From contig NZ_VWWJ01000004.1 in the NCBI RefSeq assembly GCF_011753055.1, forward strand, positions 372,001 through 436,000: 64,000 bases of DNA, read 5' to 3'. The notes below the pieces were generated by a model. The model had not been told where the DNA came from. It saw only the letters and a program-made list of their open reading frames with translations, and ran no database searches. Every line of letters starts with the position of its first letter. Position 1 is the stretch's first letter. Shown here piece by piece: positions 26,423 to 35,591 of the stretch. Origin of the DNA: Burkholderia sp. Ax-1719. Its GTDB lineage: Bacteria > Pseudomonadota > Gammaproteobacteria > Burkholderiales > Burkholderiaceae. The position numbers and the translations under genes are program-made.

Positions 26423-28117
26423 ATGAACAGCAAAGACCTTCTGGCCCAGTACGGCCCGCGCGAAGCTATGGAGTACGACGTGGCGGTAGTGGGCGGCGGC
26501 CCCGGTGGGCTGGCCACGGCCATTCGCATCAAACAGCTGGCGGCGGAGCAAGGCAAGGACGTGTCGGTCGTCGCGCTCGAAAAGGGCTCCGAGCCCGGCG
26601 CGCATATTCTGTCCGGCGCCATCATGGATCCGCGCGCGCTGAATGAGCTTTTTCCGGACTGGAAAGCGCGCGGTGCGCCGCTGAATCAACCGGTCACCGA
26701 AGACGCCTATGTGTTTCTCGGCGAAAAAACATCGTGGCGCGTGCCGAACCTGATGCTGCCGCCGTTCGCGCACAACGAGGGCAACTACATCATCAGCCTG
26801 GGCGCGCTGACAAAATGGCTGGCGGAACAGGCGGAAGCGCTGGGCGTCGAGATTTTTCCGGGCTTTGCCGCGGCGGAAGTGCTCTATCACGACGATGGCT
26901 CCGTCAAAGGCGTGGCCACGGGCAATATGGGCATCGGCAAGGACGGCGAGCCGACCGATCACTTTCAGCTGGGCATGGAACTGCACGCCCGCTACACCAT
27001 CTTCGCCGAGGGCGCGCGCGGGCATCTGGGCAAGGAGTTGATTGCACGCTACAAGCTCGACGAAGGGCGCGATCCGCAGAGCTTCGGAATCGGCATCAAG
27101 GAGTTGTGGGAAATCGATCCCGCGCGTCATCAGCCGGGTTTCGTGATGCACACCGCCGGCTGGCCGATGGACAGCAAAACCTATGGCGGGGCATTCCTTT
27201 ATCACCTGGACGGCAACAGGATCGCCGTGGGTTTCGTCACGGGCCTCGGCTACAGCAATCCGTGGCTCAGTCCGTTCGAGGAATTTCAGCGCTGGAAGAC
27301 GCATCCCACGATCCGCCGCTTCTTCGAGAACGACAAGGGCGAAGTGACCGCGCGGCGTCTCTCGTACGGCGCGCGCGCCATTAACGCCAGCGGCATGAGC
27401 GCGTTGCCCCGCTTCGTGTTTCCGGGCGGCGCGCTGGTAGGCTGCGACGCGGGCTTTCTCAACGTGAGCCGCATCAAGGGCAGCCACGCCGCGATCAAGA
27501 CCGGCATGCTGGCGGCCGAGGCGGCGTATGCCGCCGTCACGGCAGGACGCGGGCATGACGAACTCACGGCCTACACGGAAGCCTTCGAGTCAAGCTGGCT
27601 GCATACCGAACTGAAAAAGGACCGCAACTTCAAGAACTGGTTCCGATACGGCCTGACAGTGGGTACCGTCATGAACGGTTTCGAGCAACTGGTGCTGCGT
27701 GGGCGTATGCCGTGGACGCTGCGCCGCCACAAGGCGGACCACGCCTACCTGAAACCCGCCAGCGAGTGCGAACGCATCGCCTATCCCAAGCCGGACGGCA
27801 AGCTGACTTTCGATCGTCTCTCCAGCGTATTCATCAGCAATACGAATCATGAGGAGAATCAGCCCGCGCATCTGACGCTCAAGAATGCCAGCGTGCCGAC
27901 GAGTCTCAATCTGGCGAAGTATGGCGGCCCGGAAGCACGTTATTGCCCGGCTGGCGTGTACGAGTTCGTGGAAGACGAGGCGAACGGCGGCGAGCGGCTG
28001 CAGATCAACGCGCAGAACTGCGTGCACTGCAAGACCTGCGATATCAAGGACCCTTCGCAGAATATTGTCTGGGTGACGCCGGAAGGTGGGGGCGGTCCCA
28101 ACTACTCGGGCATGTGA
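26423..28117 (+). CDS. electron-transfer flavoprotein:ubiquinone oxidoreductase
   Basis: A 564-residue ETF-QO (EtfD-like) that passes electrons from reduced ETF to ubiquinone at the inner membrane. The FAD motif GGGPGG is at 24-29, the GAHILSGAIMDP substrate/FAD block follows, and the C-terminus has the [4Fe-4S] domain with RYCPAGVYEF and NCVHCKTCDIKDPSQNI. The length equals the family's. Last gene of the seven-gene operon, with a strong shared terminator. Its presence with etfBA in the regulon means the cluster carries its own electron route for the acyl-CoA dehydrogenase. Confidence 0.97.
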   Translation: MNSKDLLAQYGPREAMEYDVAVVGGGPGGLATAIRIKQLAAEQGKDVSVVALEKGSEPGAHILSGAIMDPRALNELFPDWKARGAPLNQPVTEDAYVFLGEKTSWRVPNLMLPPFAHNEGNYIISLGALTKWLAEQAEALGVEIFPGFAAAEVLYHDDGSVKGVATGNMGIGKDGEPTDHFQLGMELHARYTIFAEGARGHLGKELIARYKLDEGRDPQSFGIGIKELWEIDPARHQPGFVMHTAGWPMDSKTYGGAFLYHLDGNRIAVGFVTGLGYSNPWLSPFEEFQRWKTHPTIRRFFENDKGEVTARRLSYGARAINASGMSALPRFVFPGGALVGCDAGFLNVSRIKGSHAAIKTGMLAAEAAYAAVTAGRGHDELTAYTEAFESSWLHTELKKDRNFKNWFRYGLTVGTVMNGFEQLVLRGRMPWTLRRHKADHAYLKPASECERIAYPKPDGKLTFDRLSSVFISNTNHEENQPAHLTLKNASVPTSLNLAKYGGPEARYCPAGVYEFVEDEANGGERLQINAQNCVHCKTCDIKDPSQNIVWVTPEGGGGPNYSGM

Positions 28118-28143
28118 TGCGCCTAGGAAAAATTGGCTAAAAA

Positions 28144-28171
28144 AACGGCGCGGGAGCGATCCCGCGCCGTT
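28144..28171. terminator. bidirectional rho-independent terminator
   Basis: A 12-bp perfect stem AACGGCGCGGGA (28144-28155) / TCCCGCGCCGTT (28160-28171) with GCGA loop. It has TTTC on the plus side and a long T-run on the minus side, so it ends both the ETF-QO operon and the MmgE/PrpD operon. Confidence 0.92.
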
Positions 28172-28183
28172 TCAGCTTCAACA

Positions 28184-29602
28184 TTACATCGACCACATAT
28201 TGGTGAGTTCCGCCGTGGGCATGGCGGGATCGAGTGCGCGCAAGGTGGTCAGCAGGCTTTCTGCGCGCGGCGCGCCTAGTACATCGGCGGTCAACTCCAT
28301 GAACTTGGCGTCCTGGTCGTGTTCGGGCATGGGATTGCGGTCGGTGTTGACCGGTTCCTCCACGAACACATGTTGCGTGCGGCCATCCTTGAAGGTGACC
28401 GTTACATCGGCGACAAACCTGCCCGGATACTGCTTCTCCAGCACCGGTTCTTCGCTGATGCGGATGCCGCGCGCCATCGCGATCACGGGCGCCATATCCA
28501 CGTTGCCAGCCAGATAATCGCGGTGGACGCGATAGCCGTTGCCCATGCCGAGCAACGCGAACGCGGCCTGGATCGGCAGGCTGAACTGCACGTGCTCGAT
28601 ATTGTGCGGCTCGTAGGCATTAGCGTTGGCCGTGCCGACCACCACGTTGAAGTGCGGCGTGATCTTCAGATGCACATCGGTGATTTCGTCGCGCTGCGAG
28701 GCGAACGGGCGCAGCGCGTCGATATAGGCATGCGTGCAGTAGCAGGCGCAATACGCCTTGAGCCAGACCGTGCCAATTTCAAACGGGCGATTCAGCGCGA
28801 AACGTCGCTCGGGCGCATCGCCCGCCGCGCGTTGCAGGTAAGTGCGGAAAAAGCCCTTGTTGCCGCTCAGGAAGGCGCGCGGCCCGGTGATGCCTGCACG
28901 TGCCATGTCCGCCGCCACCATGCCGTTGCGCGTGCCGATGCCGGCGTGGATGCGCTTGATCGAGCCGCCCGTCGAGGTGTACTCGGTGGTGCCCGAGACG
29001 TGGCTCAGTGCGATCGACAGCGCGTGCAGCGTGGTCTCGGCGTCAAAGCCGTACAGCTTGGCGGCTACAGCGGCCGCGCCGAAGTTCGAAAGCGTGCCGT
29101 GCGGGTGGAATCCGCGCTGCAGGAGATCCGGCTGGGCCAGCACGCCAAGGCGCGCGTAGACCTCGTATCCCGCGACCATCGCCGTGATGACGTCTTCGAG
29201 CGGCGAGCCCAGTTCCTCGCCAATGGCCAGCGCCGCCGGGATCACGCAACTGCCGGGATGGCTGTAGCTGGGACCATGGGCGTCGTCGTATTCGAAGCCG
29301 TGGCCGTAAGAGCCGTTGACGAATGCGGCGTCGGCCGCGCTCATCGTCAGCGCCGAAGCGCTCACGCGGCTCTTGCCCGGTCGCTGTTGCGCCCTGGCAT
29401 ATTTCAGCAATTGTGCGGACCACGGCATCTTCGAAATACCGATCTGCAAGGCGATCTGGTCGCGCATCAGGCGGTTCATGCCCGCAAGCGCCTGGGCGTC
29501 GAGGTCTTCGTACTTGAGTTCCTGAATGAAGCGAACCACCGCCTGCTCCAGTGGCGGGCAGTTGGCGGGCGCGGCGGCCGGGTTGTCGTGAACGGTTGCC
29601 AC
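28184..29602 (-). CDS. MmgE/PrpD-family dehydratase-like protein
   Basis: A 472-residue protein of the 2-methylcitrate dehydratase (PrpD)/MmgE/Iad1 superfamily. Characteristic are FVNGSYGHGFEYDDAHGPSY followed by SHPGSCVIPAALAIGEELGS, the RGFHPHGTLSNFGAAAVAAK block, IKRIHAGIGTRNGM, and KAYCACYCTHAYIDAL. PrpD relatives are cofactor-free dehydratases of tricarboxylates or related polycarboxylic acids. It is the last gene of the five-gene minus-strand operon with SMP-30, two aldehyde dehydrogenases and an alcohol dehydrogenase. Its substrate may be a hydroxy (di)carboxylic acid of the pathway; that is inference. Confidence 0.93.
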   Translation of the reverse strand: MATVHDNPAAAPANCPPLEQAVVRFIQELKYEDLDAQALAGMNRLMRDQIALQIGISKMPWSAQLLKYARAQQRPGKSRVSASALTMSAADAAFVNGSYGHGFEYDDAHGPSYSHPGSCVIPAALAIGEELGSPLEDVITAMVAGYEVYARLGVLAQPDLLQRGFHPHGTLSNFGAAAVAAKLYGFDAETTLHALSIALSHVSGTTEYTSTGGSIKRIHAGIGTRNGMVAADMARAGITGPRAFLSGNKGFFRTYLQRAAGDAPERRFALNRPFEIGTVWLKAYCACYCTHAYIDALRPFASQRDEITDVHLKITPHFNVVVGTANANAYEPHNIEHVQFSLPIQAAFALLGMGNGYRVHRDYLAGNVDMAPVIAMARGIRISEEPVLEKQYPGRFVADVTVTFKDGRTQHVFVEEPVNTDRNPMPEHDQDAKFMELTADVLGAPRAESLLTTLRALDPAMPTAELTNMWSM

Positions 29603-29641
29603 GAATGTCTCCTTTTTATAGCTGCGATGCAGGGTTCGGAA

Positions 29642-30712
29642 TCAGAACAGGAACACGCCTTTGCCGCCGGCCTGGCCGTCGAACAGACGATAGGCCTCGT
29701 CGGCCTGTTCGAGCTTCCAGCGGTCGGTGAAGAGCTTGTCCACGTCCACGCCATGATCGGCGACGAAGTGGATGCAATTTTTCATGCTGACTTCGGACAT
29801 CGTGTACGAGCCGATGATGGTGCGCTGCTTGCCGATCACGTCCTTCATGCCGTCGACATTGAGATTGCCGCCCACAGCCACCAGCGCGATGCGCCCCCAC
29901 GCACGCGTGCAGCGCACGGCCTGCTGTTTGGGAATGTCGCCGCCCGCGCAGTCCATCGCGCAGGTGGCGCCCTGACCGCCGGTGAGCTTGAGGATCGCTT
30001 CGATCGGGTCTTCCTTGCTGCCGTCGATCACATGGGCGGCGCCGAAGTCTTTCGCGCGCTCGACGCGGTCGGCGGCAATATCGATGCCGATCACTTCCGC
30101 ACCCATCGCCGACGCCAGTTGCACCGCCGAAAGTCCAACCGGCCCGAGCCCGAACACCGCGAGCGTGTCGCGTGCGGTGATGTCCAGCCGCAGCAGCGCG
30201 CCCCACGCTGTGCCCGTGCCGCACGAAATGGCCGCACCGGTGGCATACGACACTTCGTCGGGCAGTTGCACGAGCGACGTCACGGGCACCTGCATATAGT
30301 GCGCGTGGCCGCCGTGCTTGATGATGCCGTGAATATCCGCGCCGTGGCTGCACATCTGCGTCCAGCCGGTGCGGCAGTGGTCGCAGTGCTGGCAGCCTTC
30401 GTAGTGGAACACCGCGACGCGATCGCCCACCTTGAATGCGCGCGGATCGACGGCCACGCCGAGCGCCACGATCTGCCCGCAGGGCTCATGGCCGCCGATG
30501 ATCGGCGTGTCCTCCGACATGCCGCGCGAGGCGAGGTCCTTGAAACCGAGCGACTTGATCACATCGGCAGGCTTGTTGCGATAGAAATGCAGATCGCTGC
30601 CGCACATGCCCGAGGCCTTCATTTCGATGATGGCGTCGAGCGGGCCGGGCGTGGGATCGTCGAAATCGAGAATCTCCAGCTTCCTGTCGCCTCTGAAAAC
30701 GATGCCTTTCAT
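29642..30712 (-). CDS. zinc-dependent alcohol dehydrogenase (MDR family)
   Basis: A 356-residue medium-chain dehydrogenase. Catalytic zinc ligands are in GMCGSDLHF and GGHEPCGQ, four structural-zinc cysteines in GCQHCDHCRTGWTQMC, and the NAD motif is GLGPVGLSAVQLA. It oxidises a primary or secondary alcohol, perhaps the omega-hydroxy acid left after lactone opening, passing the aldehyde to the two aldehyde dehydrogenases encoded just upstream in the same operon (gaps of 33-47 bp). Confidence 0.95.
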   Translation of the reverse strand: MKGIVFRGDRKLEILDFDDPTPGPLDAIIEMKASGMCGSDLHFYRNKPADVIKSLGFKDLASRGMSEDTPIIGGHEPCGQIVALGVAVDPRAFKVGDRVAVFHYEGCQHCDHCRTGWTQMCSHGADIHGIIKHGGHAHYMQVPVTSLVQLPDEVSYATGAAISCGTGTAWGALLRLDITARDTLAVFGLGPVGLSAVQLASAMGAEVIGIDIAADRVERAKDFGAAHVIDGSKEDPIEAILKLTGGQGATCAMDCAGGDIPKQQAVRCTRAWGRIALVAVGGNLNVDGMKDVIGKQRTIIGSYTMSEVSMKNCIHFVADHGVDVDKLFTDRWKLEQADEAYRLFDGQAGGKGVFLF

Positions 30713-30745
30713 GATTGTCTCCTGTGTTTTTCTTGTGACCGGTCA

Positions 30746-32215
30746 TCAATCCAGGTTGATATAGGTGGCCTTCGGATAAAGGAAGCTTTCGACATGTTCC
30801 TTGCCACCTTTCCAGCCATAGCCGCTCATCTTCGTTCCGCCGAAGCCCACGGCCGGATCGATCACGCCGTAGCAGTTCACCCAGACCGTGCCCGAACGAA
30901 TGCCCTGAGAGGCTCTGTGCGCGGTGGCAAGGTCGCGCGTCCACACGCCGCCTGCGAGGCCGTAGGGCGTATCGTTGGCGATCTGCAGCGCATCCTCCAG
31001 AGTGTCGAATGGAATCACCGAAGCCACTGGCCCGAAGATTTCCTCCTGGGCGATGGTCATGTCGTTGCGCACGTCGGCGAATACCGTCGGTTCGACGAAA
31101 TAGCCGTTCGCAAGCCCGCCGCTGAGTCGCTGACCACCGTGCACCAGCTGCGCTTCCTTGCCGCCGATATCGACGTAATGCATGACGCGTTCGAGCTGGC
31201 GCTGCGAGATCAGCGGGCCGATCTGGGTGCCGGGCTCGCGGCCGTCGCCGATCTTGATGGTTTTGGCGAACGCGGCCATGCGTTGCACGAACTCGTCGTG
31301 AATGGCGCGCTGCACGAGAACGCGCGTGCCTGCCACGCAAACCTGACCGCTGTTGGTGAAGACGCCCATCGCCGCGCCGGGCACGGCCTTGTCCAGATCG
31401 GCATCGGCGAAGATGATGTCGGGCGACTTGCCGCCCAGCTCCAGTTGCAGCCGCTTGAGATTGCCCGCCGAAGCGCGCACGATCGCCTGCGCGGTGCCCA
31501 CGGAACCTGTGAAGGCGAGGCGATCGACGCCCATATGGCCCGACAGCGCCTCGCCCACGTCCTTGCCATAACCGGTGACGACATTGATCACGCCGTCAGG
31601 CACGCCCGCTTCCATCATCAGTTCCGACACCCGCAGCGACGACAGCGATGCATCTTCGGCGGGCTTGAGCACTGCCGTGCAGCCAGTCGCCAGCGCCGGG
31701 CCGTAGATCCACCACAAGCCCATCAGCGGGCCATTCCACGGGATGATGCCGCCCACCACGCCCACGGGCATCAAGTGCTTGAGGGCGGTGAAGTTGGGCG
31801 CGATGGACAAGGGGCTGGCCGCCACCGTTGCCGCACCGGTCTGCGAGGCATAGAACTGCAGCAGTTGCGACAGCCATTCCTTGTAGCCGCGAGTGCGCGC
31901 GAGCGGCGCGCCCATGTCCAGCGTCTCGATCAGCGCGAGTTCGTCGAAGTTGTCGAGGATCGCGTCGTGCACGCGCAGCAGCAGCTTGCGGCGTTCGTGC
32001 GCGGTGAAACGGCTCCATGCACCTTCGAAAGCGCGACGCGCGGCGCTCACGGCGCGGTCCACATCGCCCGCATCGCCACGGGCGATACGGCAAAGCACTT
32101 CGCCCGTAGCGGGATTGATGGAGTCGATGTATTCGCCGGAGCGGGGCTCGACCCATTGGCCGCCGATCAGCAGATTTTTGTTGCCTTGTACGAATGCTGG
32201 CGTGTTCAGGTCCAC
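30746..32215 (-). CDS. NAD(P)-dependent aldehyde dehydrogenase (copy B)
   Basis: A 489-residue ALDH-superfamily enzyme. IIPWNGPLMGLWW, LELGGKSPDIIFADADLDKA with the catalytic glutamate, and NSGQVCVAGTRVLV with the nucleophilic cysteine are seen, then EEIFGPVASVIPF. The start is a GTG at 32215 behind AAGGAGA; no in-frame ATG is close. The C-terminus ends YPKATYINLD. It shares the operon with a second, clearly different ALDH; two ALDHs could serve two aldehyde steps. Confidence 0.94.
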   Translation of the reverse strand: MDLNTPAFVQGNKNLLIGGQWVEPRSGEYIDSINPATGEVLCRIARGDAGDVDRAVSAARRAFEGAWSRFTAHERRKLLLRVHDAILDNFDELALIETLDMGAPLARTRGYKEWLSQLLQFYASQTGAATVAASPLSIAPNFTALKHLMPVGVVGGIIPWNGPLMGLWWIYGPALATGCTAVLKPAEDASLSSLRVSELMMEAGVPDGVINVVTGYGKDVGEALSGHMGVDRLAFTGSVGTAQAIVRASAGNLKRLQLELGGKSPDIIFADADLDKAVPGAAMGVFTNSGQVCVAGTRVLVQRAIHDEFVQRMAAFAKTIKIGDGREPGTQIGPLISQRQLERVMHYVDIGGKEAQLVHGGQRLSGGLANGYFVEPTVFADVRNDMTIAQEEIFGPVASVIPFDTLEDALQIANDTPYGLAGGVWTRDLATAHRASQGIRSGTVWVNCYGVIDPAVGFGGTKMSGYGWKGGKEHVESFLYPKATYINLD

Positions 32216-32262
32216 GGCATGTCTCCTTGTTGTTGGATTGATTTGTGTTAGAGGGGCCGCGC

Positions 32263-33753
32263 TCACAGGCGGACCATGATCGATTTCGTCTGCGTGTAGG
32301 CCTCGATCGACTCCTGACCGAACTCGCGTCCCCAGCCCGATTGCTTGTAGCCGCCGAAGGCCATGGCCGGGTCGGATTCGCCGAACGTGTTGATCCACAG
32401 GCGGCCGGCCTTGAGTGCGCGCACGACCTTGTGGGCGCGGGACACGTCGCGCGTCCAGACCGCAGCCGACAGGCCATAACTTGTATCGTTGCCTTGCAGC
32501 ACCGCGTCGTGCTCGTCCTTGAACGGGATGATCGAGAGCACCGGCCCGAAAATCTCCTCCTGGGCGATCCGCATGCCGTTGCGCACGTTGTCGAACACCG
32601 TCGGCTCGACGAAGTAGCCCGCGCCGCGCCACGCGTTGCCGCCCAGTCGCCGCGCCGCGCCGCCTTCCTGACCGGCGCCGATATACGACCAGACGCGCTC
32701 GCGCTGTTGCGCCGAAATCAGCGGGCCGAGCTTCGTATCCGCCGCGAACGGGTCGCCCGCTTTCCAGGTGGCGGCGAGCCGGGCCACGCGTTCGGAGACC
32801 TCGTCGTGAATGCTTTCCTGCACGAACAGGCGCGTGCCCGCCGAGCACACCTGGCCGGAGTTGCCGCAGAACGTCTTGACGGCGGCATGGACGGCCTTGT
32901 CGATATCGGCATCGGCAAACACCACGTTGGGCGCTTTGCCGCCGAGTTCCAGCGTGACCTTCTTCAGATTCGAGGTGGCGTCGCGCACGATTTGCTTGCC
33001 GATGGCGGTCGAACCGGTGAAGGCGATCTTGTCCACGCCCATGTGCTGCGCGAGCGCCGCGCCCGCCGTCGCGCCGAAGCCCGGCAGCACGTTGATGACG
33101 CCTGGCGGCAAACCGGTTTCCTCGACCAGTTCGGCAAGACGGATCGACGTCAGGCATGCCAGTTCGGCGGGCTTGAGGATCACCGTGTTGCCGCAGCACA
33201 GCGCGTTGGCGAACTTGATCGAGGCCATCAGGATCGGCACGTTCCAGGGAATGATCTGGCCGCAAACGCCGAGCGGTTCGCGCAGCGTGTAGATCAGCGT
33301 GCTGCTGTCGGACGGCACTGTGCTGCCCAGCACCTTCGAGCACCAGCCGGCGTAGTAGCGGAAGATGTCGACCGCTGCCGTCACCGCGCCCTGGGCAAAC
33401 CAGAAGGGCATGCCGTTGTCGAGCGATTCGATAGCGGCCAGTTCGTCGATATGCGACTCGATGATGTCGGCGATCTTGAGCAGCGTGCGGGTGCGGGCGT
33501 GCGGTGACAGGGCGGACCAGGACGGCGCCTCGAAGGCACAGCGCGCGGCGATGACTGCTGCATCGACGTCCGCGCTATCGGCCTCGGCGACCTGGCTGAG
33601 CGGTTCCTCCGTGGCCGGGTTGATGACCCCGAAGGTCTTGCCCGACGCAGCGTCGATCCACGCCCCGTCGATCAGAAGGCGCTTGCGGCCCTGCCTGATC
33701 CAGGCGAGCGCTTTCTCGCGCGCAGAGCAAGCAGTATTGGATGATGTCGTCAT
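32263..33753 (-). CDS. NAD(P)-dependent aldehyde dehydrogenase (copy A)
   Basis: A 496-residue ALDH with IIPWNVPILMASIKFA, LELGGKAPNVVFADADIDKA (catalytic Glu), GNSGQVCSAGTRLFVQ (catalytic Cys) and EEIFGPVLSIIPF. The C-terminal FGGYKQSGWGREFGQESIEA is the usual ALDH1/2-like end. Second gene of the five-gene operon, 28 bp after SMP-30. Probably oxidises the aldehyde derived from the hydroxy acid. Confidence 0.95.
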   Translation of the reverse strand: MTTSSNTACSAREKALAWIRQGRKRLLIDGAWIDAASGKTFGVINPATEEPLSQVAEADSADVDAAVIAARCAFEAPSWSALSPHARTRTLLKIADIIESHIDELAAIESLDNGMPFWFAQGAVTAAVDIFRYYAGWCSKVLGSTVPSDSSTLIYTLREPLGVCGQIIPWNVPILMASIKFANALCCGNTVILKPAELACLTSIRLAELVEETGLPPGVINVLPGFGATAGAALAQHMGVDKIAFTGSTAIGKQIVRDATSNLKKVTLELGGKAPNVVFADADIDKAVHAAVKTFCGNSGQVCSAGTRLFVQESIHDEVSERVARLAATWKAGDPFAADTKLGPLISAQQRERVWSYIGAGQEGGAARRLGGNAWRGAGYFVEPTVFDNVRNGMRIAQEEIFGPVLSIIPFKDEHDAVLQGNDTSYGLSAAVWTRDVSRAHKVVRALKAGRLWINTFGESDPAMAFGGYKQSGWGREFGQESIEAYTQTKSIMVRL

Positions 33754-33781
33754 GAAGCTCCCACGTGAATGGACAGAACCC

Positions 33782-34672
33782 TCAGGCGACAGCGACGTCG
33801 ACCCGGGTGGACAGCACGGCGCTCAGCGGGTTGGTGCGGCGCAGGTCCGGATTGAAGTCGGCGGGGGTGACGCACAGGAACAGCGTGCGGCCGTCCTCGC
33901 CGCCCAGCGCACAGGCGTAGCAGTTGCGATCGCCGGTCTGGATCTCGTCGAGAATGCGTCCACCTGGCGCGACGCGCAGCACGCGCGTTTTCGTGAAATC
34001 GGCGACCCAGATCGCACCTTCGGCATCGACATTGGAGATGCCATCCGCCGCAACGCGGATTTCGCCGATCGACTTGAGCACGTCGTCGCTTTGCGGCAGC
34101 GGGCCGAAGCTTGCCCAGTCGCGTCGCGCCGATAGCGAACCGTCGGGCTGGATATCGAAAGCCGACATACGATTGCCGAACGATTCCGCCACCACCAGCG
34201 TGCAGTTGTCGATGATGGTCGGGCCGTTGGGGAAATGGAGCCCTTCGCTGACCATCGCGACCGAGCCGTCAGGGTCCACGCGCGCCAGCCTGGCAGGGCG
34301 GCGTGGCGCCAGTTTCATGACGTCGAAGCCGAGATTGCCCACCCATGCGCGGCCCTGCGCATCCACGACCATGTCGTTCGGCTCGAATTCCAGATGAGGA
34401 AACATATCGGCATGCACGGCCACGGTGCCGTCATGTTCGCGGCGCAGCAGCTTGCGATCGTGCATGGACACGGCGATCAGACGTCCATCGGGCAGCCAGC
34501 CGATGCCGGAAGGGCACTCGGGCACGTGCAGTTCGGTGCACAGGTCGCTGCCGTCCTCGCGTATCGAATAAATCCGTTCGGAGTACAGATCGCTAAACCA
34601 GAAGCGTGAGTCGTGCCAGCGTGCGCCTTCGGTATGCGTCATCCCGTCGAGCAGCAGGGTGAGTTGTCTCAT
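33782..34672 (-). CDS. SMP-30/gluconolactonase-family lactonase
   Basis: A 296-residue six-bladed propeller hydrolase. EGARWHDSRFWFSDLY carries the metal-binding Glu of the family, NDMVVDAQGRAWVGNLGF the conserved Asn/Asp region, HFPNGPTIIDNC the next ligand segment and DAEGAIWVADF the following. Such enzymes hydrolyse lactones with a divalent metal. As first gene of the operon it is a good match for the lactone expected from the Baeyer-Villiger step. The 5' end overlaps a probable operator, so the leader is very short or absent; a start at the internal Met (MTHTEG) is possible. Confidence 0.92.
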   Translation of the reverse strand: MRQLTLLLDGMTHTEGARWHDSRFWFSDLYSERIYSIREDGSDLCTELHVPECPSGIGWLPDGRLIAVSMHDRKLLRREHDGTVAVHADMFPHLEFEPNDMVVDAQGRAWVGNLGFDVMKLAPRRPARLARVDPDGSVAMVSEGLHFPNGPTIIDNCTLVVAESFGNRMSAFDIQPDGSLSARRDWASFGPLPQSDDVLKSIGEIRVAADGISNVDAEGAIWVADFTKTRVLRVAPGGRILDEIQTGDRNCYACALGGEDGRTLFLCVTPADFNPDLRRTNPLSAVLSTRVDVAVA

Positions 34673-34674
34673 AT

Positions 34675-34690
34675 TAACTATTATTAGTTA
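34675..34690. promoter_or_regulatory. candidate TetR operator at the start of the SMP-30 operon
   Basis: TAACTA-TTAT-TAGTTA, a perfect 6-bp inverted repeat, followed by GGTAAAAG. The same GTTAGGTAAAA tail follows the site at 15255. It ends 2 bp before the annotated ATG, so binding would block transcription start or translation of the operon. Confidence 0.55.
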
Positions 34691-34745
34691 GGTAAAAGAG
34701 CGCGGCGACGCGGGATGGAACTGCGCACCGCGTGGCCTCTGCGCC

Positions 34746-35555
34746 CTATGACGGCAAACGGGCCGATGGGAAATCCGGTTGCCGCTTGCCGCGCAGTGCG
34801 GCCAGACCCTCCTTGACGTCCGGTCCCAGAAAACAGAGCATTTCCATGGCGAGGGAGTTGTCGAAAACCGGTCCGGCGAGGCGCATCCAGTTGTTGAGCG
34901 ACTTCTTGGTCGCGCGGATGGCGCTCTGGCTGCCCCGCGCGAGGTTGGCGGCAATCGCGAGCGATTTCGTCAGCACCTCGGCGCGAGGCGCGCAAAAGGT
35001 GACGAGGCCGATACGCTCCGCTTCCTTGCCATCGATGAAATCGGCTGTCATCAGGTAGTACTTCGACTTGGCCATGCCGCACAGCAGCGGCCAGATGATC
35101 GCAGCGTGATCGCCCGCGGAAACGCCCAGGCGCGTGTGGCCGTCGGTCAGGCGGGCTTCTTCGGCCATTACGCTCACATCGGCCAGCAGCGCCACGGCGA
35201 GGCCCGCGCCGACGGCCGTGCCGTTGATCGCGGAAATGATGGGCTTATCGCAGGCCAGCATGTTGTAGACGATGTCGGCGGCCTCTTTCATCACGCGCAT
35301 GGTGGCTTCGTGGCTGTTCGACATCTCTTCGACAACGGACAGATCGCCGCCTGCCGAGAACGCGCGGTCGCCCGCGCCGGTGACGACCGCAGCCTTGACC
35401 ATGGGGTCGTCGTTCAGCACGCCCCAGAGCTGGGTTAGCTCCCAGTGCATTCTATTGTTCGTAGCATTCAGGACGTCGGGCCGATTCAGCGTGACGAGCA
35501 TCACGCCGTCGTGTTGCGGCTCGAACCGGATGTACTCAAATTCTTTGTATTGCAT
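34746..35555 (-). CDS. enoyl-CoA hydratase/isomerase (crotonase) family
   Basis: A 269-residue crotonase-fold protein: the oxyanion-hole loop AFSAGGDLSVVEEM, the second hole ALNGTAVGAGLAVALLADVS-like segment (reads AINGTAVGAGLAVALLADVS), and DGHTRLGVSAGDHAAIIWPL at the active site. The start is ATG 35555. A separate minus-strand unit under promoter P9, upstream of the SMP-30 operon. It may hydrate, isomerise or cleave the ring of an enoyl-CoA; the crotonase family includes C-C hydrolases, so ring opening is possible. Confidence 0.93.
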   Translation of the reverse strand: MQYKEFEYIRFEPQHDGVMLVTLNRPDVLNATNNRMHWELTQLWGVLNDDPMVKAAVVTGAGDRAFSAGGDLSVVEEMSNSHEATMRVMKEAADIVYNMLACDKPIISAINGTAVGAGLAVALLADVSVMAEEARLTDGHTRLGVSAGDHAAIIWPLLCGMAKSKYYLMTADFIDGKEAERIGLVTFCAPRAEVLTKSLAIAANLARGSQSAIRATKKSLNNWMRLAGPVFDNSLAMEMLCFLGPDVKEGLAALRGKRQPDFPSARLPS

Positions 35556-35591
35556 GTGAGATTCCAAAGCGGATATGAACGGATCTCACGC

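Noticed and set aside
28319..32251. 1310-codon open frame on the plus strand
   Set aside because: It is antisense to MmgE/PrpD, alcohol dehydrogenase and aldehyde dehydrogenase genes, with His/Arg/Ala-rich composition typical of the shadow frame in high-GC DNA.
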